Source: Acidobacteriota bacterium
Lineage (GTDB): Bacteria; Acidobacteriota; Vicinamibacteria; Vicinamibacterales; 2-12-FULL-66-21
Assembly (NCBI GenBank): GCA_016184105.1
Contig: JACPDI010000019.1
Location: forward strand, 1 to 33,173
DNA length: 33,173 nt
Direction of reading: 5' to 3'
Shown: piece by piece, positions 27,464 to 33,173 of the stretch
Position numbering within the stretch: the first letter of the stretch is position 1
Layout: each line of letters opens with the position of its first letter
The notes under the pieces: generated by a model
Told to the model about the DNA's origin: nothing
Seen by the model: only the letters and a program-made list of their open reading frames with translations
Database searches by the model: none
Position numbers and translations under genes: made by a program

Positions 27464-27513
27464 CGTGTAGGTTTACTCCAAAAGCGGAATGATATCATCG
27501 GAGATCGGTCATT
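27464..27513. promoter_or_regulatory. Divergent sdhCAB/sucCD promoter region
   Basis: The only space between sdhC and sucC. A perfect palindrome ATGATATCAT (27489-27498) supplies a TATCAT -10-like hexamer on each strand (plus 27493-27498; minus 27494-27489). sucC has GGAGA at 27500-27504 and sdhC has GGAG at 27479-27476 on its own strand. -35 elements are weak. Confidence 0.45.
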
Positions 27514-28695
<1,182 letters not shown>

Positions 28696-28697
28696 CC

Positions 28698-29567
28698 ATG
28701 GCGATCCTTCTCGACAAGCACACGCGGCTCCTCGTCCAGGGACTCACCGGCAGGGAAGGCACGTTCCACGCGAAAGCGGCCGCGGCCTACGGCACGAACG
28801 TCGTCGGCGGCGTCACCCCCGGCAAGGGAGGGACGACCCACGAGGGCTGGCCGATCTTCAACACGGTTGCCGACGCGGTGAAGAAGACGGGCGCGAACGC
28901 GTCGGTGATCTTCGTGCCGCCCCCCTTCGCCGCCGACGCGGTCATGGAGGCGGCCGACGCCGGGCTCGGCCTCACGGTGTGCATCACCGAGGGCATCCCG
29001 ACGCTCGACATGATGAAGGCGCTCACCTTCCTGAAAGAGAAGCGCACGCGGCTCATCGGCCCGAACTGTCCCGGCATCATCACCGCGGGCCAGGGCAAGG
29101 CCGGCATCATTCCGGCGCACATCTGCAAGCCGGGACGCGTCGGCATCGTGTCGAAGAGCGGCACGCTCACCTACGAAGCGATCCACCAGCTCACGCGGCT
29201 CGGCCTCGGCCAGACGACGTGCATCGGCATCGGCGGCGACCCGCTCATCGGGACGACGTTCATCGACGCACTCACGCTGTTCAAGGACGATCCGGAGACC
29301 GAGGCGGTGGCGATGATTGGCGAGATCGGCGGCAGCGCGGAGGAAGAAGCTGCGGCGTGGATCAAGGCCAATTTCAAGAAGCCGGTCGTCGGCTTCATCG
29401 CCGGCCAGACCGCGCCCCCCGGACGCCGGATGGGACACGCGGGCGCGATCATCTCGGGCGGCAAGGGCACGGCCGCCGAGAAGATGGCCGCGCTGTCGGC
29501 CGCGGGTGTCACGGTCGTCAAGAGCCCGGCGGAGATCGGCCAGGCGATCGCGGCGGGGCTCAAGTAA
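28698..29567 (+). CDS. sucD: Succinyl-CoA ligase alpha subunit
   Basis: Binds CoA and carries the phosphohistidine intermediate. The 289-residue length equals the E. coli protein. The CoA-binding fold is seen in [18 protein letters not shown] and [14 protein letters not shown], then [31 protein letters not shown] and [12 protein letters not shown]. The active-site His247 lies in [17 protein letters not shown]. It is translationally close to sucC (2 bp gap). The 148 bp downstream contain an inverted heptamer repeat and the korA promoter. Confidence 0.97.
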   Translation: MAILLDKHTRLLVQGLTGREGTFHAKAAAAYGTNVVGGVTPGKGGTTHEGWPIFNTVADAVKKTGANASVIFVPPPFAADAVMEAADAGLGLTVCITEGIPTLDMMKALTFLKEKRTRLIGPNCPGIITAGQGKAGIIPAHICKPGRVGIVSKSGTLTYEAIHQLTRLGLGQTTCIGIGGDPLIGTTFIDALTLFKDDPETEAVAMIGEIGGSAEEEAAAWIKANFKKPVVGFIAGQTAPPGRRMGHAGAIISGGKGTAAEKMAALSAAGVTVVKSPAEIGQAIAAGLK

Positions 29568-29582
29568 TAAGAAGTCACGTGC

Positions 29583-29664
29583 CAGAGGTCAGAGGCCAGG
29601 TACGACTGAGTTAATCCTGCGTGCACCTGGCCTCTGGCCTCCGGCCGCTGACCCCGGCCTCCGC
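29583..29664. repeat. Inverted pair of degenerate AGAGGCC heptamer arrays with hairpin
   Basis: The left side reads AGAGGTC-AGAGGCC-AGG. The right side, on the opposite strand, reads as further units (AGAGGCC, GGAGGCC, AGCGGCC). The inner parts form a 12-bp perfect stem (29590-29601 with 29625-29636) around a 23-nt loop. Placed just after sucD, it could act as a terminator. Confidence 0.65.
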
Positions 29665-29668
29665 CTGA

Positions 29669-29674
29669 TATAAT
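29669..29674 (+). promoter_or_regulatory. Predicted -10 box (TATAAT) for korAB
   Basis: Perfect TATAAT 41 nt before ATG 29716. CTGACC at 29648-29653 is a weak, short-spaced -35 candidate (15 bp). AAGGA at 29701-29705 is the likely ribosome binding site. Confidence 0.5.
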
Positions 29675-29715
29675 TCCCTCAGTCGCGAAACTCCTCACCA
29701 AAGGACCCTCGACCC

Positions 29716-31608
29716 ATGCCCGTGCCCAACGCGGCGGTCCAGGAGACCGCTATCGGTCCGTCCCCCCATCGGGTCGTCAACGACTTCAGCATCCAGGTCG
29801 CCACCGTGAACGGCTCGGGAAGCCAGACGGCGAATCTCGTGCTCATCCGCTCGATTTTCCAGATGGGCGTGCCGGTCTCGGGCAAGAACATGTTCCCGTC
29901 GAACATTGCCGGGCTGCCCACGTGGTACACCATCCGGGCCAGCAAGGACGGCTACATCGGACGCAAGAAAGAAATCGACGTGCTCGTCGCCATGAACCCG
30001 GAGACGGCGAAGGAAGATGTGCTGTCGCTCGAATCGGGCGCCGCCGTCATCTATGACGAGCCGCTCAACCTCAAGGCGCTGCGGGCCGACCTGTTGTTCT
30101 ATCCCGTTCCGTTCGACAAGCTCGTCGCGCCGGTGTGCCCCGACGCGAAGCTCCGCCGTCTCGTGCGCAACATGATCTATGACGGCGTGCTTTCCTGCCT
30201 GCTCAAGATCGACATGGCGCAGATGGAGAAGGCGCTGCGCAAGCAGTTCGGGAAGAAAGCGAAGGCGGTCGAGCTGAACCTGGGCGCCCTCACGGCGGGC
30301 TACGGGTATGCCGAGGCCAACCTGCCGAAGCAGGACCCGTTCTACATCGAGCCGATGGACCAGACCGCCGGCAAGATCCTGATCGAGGGGAATGCGGCGG
30401 CGGCCCTCGGGTGCATGATGGCGGGCGTGACCGTCGTGGCGTGGTACCCGATCACGCCGTCCTCGTCGCTGCCCGAGACGCTCATCGACTACATGCGGAA
30501 GTACCGCACGGACAAGGAGACCGGGAAGGCGACGTTCGCGATCGTGCAGGCGGAGGATGAGATCGCCTCGATCGGCATGGTGCTGGGCGCCGGATGGGCG
30601 GGCGCGCGCGCGATGACATCGACGGCCGGACCCGGCGTGTCCCTGATGTCCGAGTTCGCCGGTCTCGCCTACTACGCGGAGGTGCCCGGCGTGGTGTTCG
30701 ACATCCAGCGCGTCGGGCCGTCCACCGGCCTCCCGACCCGCACCGCGCAGGGGGACATCCTCACGACCGCGGTCGTCTCGCACGGCGACACGAAGCACAT
30801 CCTGCTGCTTCCCGCGTCGGTCGGGGAGTGCTACTCGATGGCGATGGACGCCTTCGATCTCGCCGAGCAGTTCCAGACGCTGGTGTTCGTCATGTCGGAC
30901 CTCGATCTCGGCATGAACACGTGGATGTCCGACCCGTTCGAGTACCCGACACGGCCGCTGAGCCGCGGCAAGCTGCTCGATGCCGAGACGCTCGAGCGCC
31001 TGGGGACCGAGTGGGGGCGCTACCGCGACGTCGATGGGGACGGCATTCCGTACCGGACGATTCCTGGCGACGGCATGCCGGCGTATTTCGCGCGCGGCTC
31101 CGGCCACAACGAGCGCGGGCAGTACAGCGAGCGCCCCGACGATTATCAGCGCAACCTGGAGCGGCTCGCGCGCAAGTTCGAGACGGCGAAGCGGTTCGTG
31201 CCGCAGCCGGAGGCGTCCGAGCAGGAGGGCGCCGAGATCGGCATCATCGCGTATGGCACCAGTCACTTCGCGGTGATGGAGAGCCGCGACCAGCTCTTGT
31301 CGGAATACGGCGTGAAGACGTCCTACCTGCGGGTCCGCGCGTACCCGTTCGGCGACGAGGTGCGGGCCTTCGTCGAGCGCCACAAGCGGATCTACGTCGT
31401 CGAGCAGAACCGCGACGCGCAGATGCGGTCGCTGCTGAAGATCGATCTGCCGGCCGACCTGGCGTCGAAATACCGCAGCGTGCTGCACTTCAACGGCCTG
31501 CCGATCGATGCGCGGTCGGTGACCGACGACCTCCTCGAACAGGAGGGCGCAAAGCCGGCGGCGCCGAAGAAGGCGGTGGCGTTTTCAGGCGGGCTCGGAG
31601 GCGAGTGA
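29716..31608 (+). CDS. korA: 2-oxoacid:acceptor oxidoreductase, fused gamma-alpha subunit (KorA-like)
   Basis: Part of a CoA- and thiamine-dependent enzyme that links 2-oxoglutarate to succinyl-CoA with ferredoxin-type electron carriers. The 630-residue chain holds a gamma domain (about 28-195; NGSGSQTANLVLIRSIFQMG and GLPTWYTIRASKDGY) fused to an alpha domain (about 215-600; GNAAAALGCMMAGVTVVAWYPITPSSSLPE, QAEDEIASIGMVLGAGWAGARAMTSTAGPG, GPSTGLPTRTAQGD). No ferredoxin-like cluster domain is present. korB starts 1 bp after the stop. The neighbouring succinyl-CoA ligase and succinate dehydrogenase favour 2-oxoglutarate as substrate over pyruvate, which sequence alone does not prove. Confidence 0.92.
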   Translation: MPVPNAAVQETAIGPSPHRVVNDFSIQVATVNGSGSQTANLVLIRSIFQMGVPVSGKNMFPSNIAGLPTWYTIRASKDGYIGRKKEIDVLVAMNPETAKEDVLSLESGAAVIYDEPLNLKALRADLLFYPVPFDKLVAPVCPDAKLRRLVRNMIYDGVLSCLLKIDMAQMEKALRKQFGKKAKAVELNLGALTAGYGYAEANLPKQDPFYIEPMDQTAGKILIEGNAAAALGCMMAGVTVVAWYPITPSSSLPETLIDYMRKYRTDKETGKATFAIVQAEDEIASIGMVLGAGWAGARAMTSTAGPGVSLMSEFAGLAYYAEVPGVVFDIQRVGPSTGLPTRTAQGDILTTAVVSHGDTKHILLLPASVGECYSMAMDAFDLAEQFQTLVFVMSDLDLGMNTWMSDPFEYPTRPLSRGKLLDAETLERLGTEWGRYRDVDGDGIPYRTIPGDGMPAYFARGSGHNERGQYSERPDDYQRNLERLARKFETAKRFVPQPEASEQEGAEIGIIAYGTSHFAVMESRDQLLSEYGVKTSYLRVRAYPFGDEVRAFVERHKRIYVVEQNRDAQMRSLLKIDLPADLASKYRSVLHFNGLPIDARSVTDDLLEQEGAKPAAPKKAVAFSGGLGGE

Positions 31609-31609
31609 C

Positions 31610-32662
31610 ATGGCAGACACACCCACGGTTCCACCGGCGCCCGCGAAGAAGACCAACCGCCTCGGGCTCGAGGTCGCCCCGTACCGCGGCGGCAGGACGA
31701 CGCTCTGCGCCGGCTGCGGCCACAACGCAATCTCCGAACGCATCGTCGAGTCGTTCTGGGAGATGGGCGTGGACGGCTCTCAGGTGATCAAGCTCTCCGG
31801 GATCGGCTGCTCCAGCAAGAGCCCGGCGTACTTCCTGGGCACGTCGCACGGGTTCAATGCCGTGCACGGCCGGATGCCGTCGGTGGCGACCGGCGCGATC
31901 CTCGCGAACAAGACGCTGATCGCGATCGGCGTCAGCGGCGACGGCGACACGGGCGCGATCGGCATCGGCCAGTTCGTCCACCTGATGCGCCGCAACGTGC
32001 CGATGATTTACATCATCGAAGACAACGGCTGCTACGGCCTCACCAAGGGGCAGTTCTCGCCGACGGCCGATGTCGGCTCGACGCTCAAGAACGGCGTCGT
32101 CAACGACCTGCCGCCGCTCGACACCTGCGTGATGGCCATCGAGCTGGGCGCGACGTTCGTGGCGCGTTCGTTCTCGGGTGACAAGAAGCAGCTGTCCGCG
32201 ATCCTGAAGGCCGCCATCGCGCACCGCGGGACCGCCATGATCGACGTCCTGTCTCCCTGCGTCACGTTCAACGACCACTCGGGATCCACCAAGAGCTACG
32301 CCTACGTCAAGGAACACGACGAGGTGCTGGGGGAGATCAGCTTCGTGCCGTTCTTCGACGATATCGCGGTGGAATATGAGCCCGGGACCACGAAGGAGGT
32401 CACGCTGCACGACGGTTCGCGGCTGTACCTCAAGAAAGTGGCGGAGGAGTACGACCCGACCGACAAGCTGAAGGCGCTGCGGGTCCTGCACGAAACGGCG
32501 CGCCGGGGCGAATACGCGACCGGCGTCCTTTACGTCGAGCCCGACCGCGACGATTTCACGACGCTGCTGAACACCATCGACGAGCCGCTGGCCACGCTGC
32601 CGCTCGACAAGGTGCGCCCGCCGAAGGCCGCGCTCGACGAGATCATGGAATCTCTTCGATAA
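31610..32662 (+). CDS. korB: 2-oxoacid:ferredoxin oxidoreductase beta subunit (KorB-like)
   Basis: Binds thiamine diphosphate and one [4Fe-4S] cluster. In 350 residues the likely cluster ligands are Cys33, Cys36 (CAGCGH), Cys67 (GIGCSSK) and Cys217 (LSPCVTF). The TPP/Mg motif runs from SGDGDTGAIGIGQFVHLMRRN to the EDNGCYGLTKGQ segment. The HG in STSHGFNAVHGRMPSVATG-type loop and the DHSGSTKS segment are typical of this family. It forms a two-gene unit with korA. No delta or ferredoxin subunit gene lies in the window, so the electron acceptor is encoded elsewhere. Confidence 0.92.
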   Translation: MADTPTVPPAPAKKTNRLGLEVAPYRGGRTTLCAGCGHNAISERIVESFWEMGVDGSQVIKLSGIGCSSKSPAYFLGTSHGFNAVHGRMPSVATGAILANKTLIAIGVSGDGDTGAIGIGQFVHLMRRNVPMIYIIEDNGCYGLTKGQFSPTADVGSTLKNGVVNDLPPLDTCVMAIELGATFVARSFSGDKKQLSAILKAAIAHRGTAMIDVLSPCVTFNDHSGSTKSYAYVKEHDEVLGEISFVPFFDDIAVEYEPGTTKEVTLHDGSRLYLKKVAEEYDPTDKLKALRVLHETARRGEYATGVLYVEPDRDDFTTLLNTIDEPLATLPLDKVRPPKAALDEIMESLR

Positions 32663-32731
32663 CGGACCGCCACGGCATTGGCAGCAGGAGTGCCACTCGG
32701 TGCGGCGCCTGACGGAAGGGGCGGCCCGTCC

Positions 32732-32926
32732 TCACCCCTCCGTCTCGTCTTCGTTGGCCCCGATCGCATCCTGCGCGATGGCGACGGCGTCGGAGGGGAG
32801 GCCGCGCTCGTCGAGCGCAGGGGCGTTGCGGTTCCACTGCTGCGTGTCTCCCGGCTGGTCCCCCTCGAGCGCGCCGTGATGCGAGTCGGGGTCGCGACGG
32901 CGACGCCCCATGCGCTCGAACGGCAT
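32732..32926 (-). CDS. Small hypothetical protein (64 residues)
   Basis: I do not recognise this gene. From ATG 32926 it encodes MPFERMGRRRRDPDSHHGAL followed by a Gly/Gln/Asn-rich middle and an acidic end (GLPSDAVAIAQDAIGANEDE...). The basic N terminus and acidic C terminus look more like a real protein than the opposite-strand frame, which is Arg/Val/Gly-rich without pattern. No signal peptide or membrane helix is seen. A clear ribosome binding site is lacking. It converges on korB and diverges from ndk. The remaining 69 bp between korB and its stop (32663-32731) show nothing definite. Confidence 0.45.
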   Translation of the reverse strand: MPFERMGRRRRDPDSHHGALEGDQPGDTQQWNRNAPALDERGLPSDAVAIAQDAIGANEDETEG

Positions 32927-32966
32927 GATCAGCTCTGCCGGATGGCCGGCGCGGTCTGCTGCCCGG

Positions 32967-32972
32967 TATAAT
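32967..32972 (+). promoter_or_regulatory. Predicted -10 box (TATAAT) for ndk
   Basis: Perfect TATAAT 9 nt before ATG 32982; the predicted leader is only about 3 nt and no Shine-Dalgarno sequence is visible. No -35 is recognisable. Confidence 0.5.
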
Positions 32973-32981
32973 CGCCAGAAC

Positions 32982-33173
32982 ATGGAACGCACACTCGCCA
33001 TCATCAAACCTGACGCCTTCAGCGCCCGTCACGCCGGGCGGATCATCCAGCGCATCGAGGAGTCGGGCTTCCAGATCCGTGCCATCAAGCGGTTGCACCT
33101 CACGAGGACGCAGGCTGCAGGGTTCTACGCGGTGCACCGCGAGCGCCCCTTTTTTGCCGGGTTGACCGACTTC
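32982..33173 (+). CDS. ndk: Nucleoside diphosphate kinase (3' truncated by window edge)
   Basis: Transfers gamma-phosphate between nucleoside di- and triphosphates through a phosphohistidine. The first 64 residues are present: MERTLAIIKPDAFSARHAGR, then IIQRIEESGFQIRAIKRLHL and FYAVHRERPFFAGLTDF. These are the family's N-terminal strand, helix and Kpn-loop entry. The catalytic His lies beyond the window. The gene is a natural partner for CTP synthase and succinyl-CoA ligase in nucleotide balance, though it has its own promoter-like box. Confidence 0.95.
   Translation, partial: MERTLAIIKPDAFSARHAGRIIQRIEESGFQIRAIKRLHLTRTQAAGFYAVHRERPFFAGLTDF

Noticed and set aside
29695-31488. Long minus-strand open frame opposite korA
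   Set aside because: No recognisable domain and Arg/Val/His-biased composition; korA is certain.

Overview
The window is a gene-dense, GC-rich bacterial chromosome segment. It carries Gram-negative envelope genes: a type IV pilus secretin, the complete Kdo pathway and LapB. It also has type B (menaquinone-type) succinate dehydrogenase and a gamma-alpha fused 2-oxoacid:ferredoxin oxidoreductase. Together with many 4-base start/stop overlaps and heptamer intergenic repeats, this suggests Acidobacteriota, perhaps Vicinamibacteria. That placement is an inference from gene content; no rRNA or other taxonomic marker is present. I see no phage, transposase, CRISPR array, tRNA or rRNA.

Layout. (1) 1-6786, plus strand: 3' part of pilQ, two lipoproteins (one with a PKD domain), a TPR protein, an M24 peptidase, accB, an accC whose reading frame is broken near 5234, and thiE. 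(2) 6840-10577, plus: an APC amino-acid permease, a two-helix K+ channel with an RCK domain and an odd selectivity filter, and folD, whose 3' end runs into a heptamer repeat. (3) 10567-17434, minus: coaE, then, after a remnant of a four-helix-bundle (S23-type) gene, a tight operon read kdsB-pyrG-kdsA-kdsD-kdsC-lapB. This makes CMP-Kdo, supplies its CTP, and encodes the LPS regulator LapB. (4) 17478-21663, plus: a PilP/GspC-like protein, icd, mdh and a PLP-dependent sulfur amino-acid lyase. (5) 21671-24058, plus: a perfect 21-bp hairpin, then a compact operon of an ArsR-rhodanese fusion regulator, a DsrE-type protein and an SQR-like flavoprotein. (6) 24128-32662: sdhCAB (minus) diverging from sucCD and korAB (plus) over a 50-bp intergenic region. 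(7) A small minus-strand ORF and the start of ndk at the right edge.

How they fit. Regions 4 and 6 together give the TCA steps isocitrate to 2-oxoglutarate to succinyl-CoA to succinate to fumarate, and malate to oxaloacetate. A ferredoxin-linked enzyme stands where many aerobes use 2-oxoglutarate dehydrogenase. Region 5 looks like a sulfide/persulfide response unit placed next to an enzyme that may itself release reduced sulfur. Region 3 couples Kdo supply to LPS control.

Points most worth following up: several -10-like boxes sitting 6-9 nt before start codons that lack a Shine-Dalgarno sequence (probable leaderless mRNAs); the ArsR-rhodanese regulator whose only cysteines lie in the rhodanese loop; the broken accC; the Lys-containing K+ channel filter; and the hairpin and heptamer repeats between genes.
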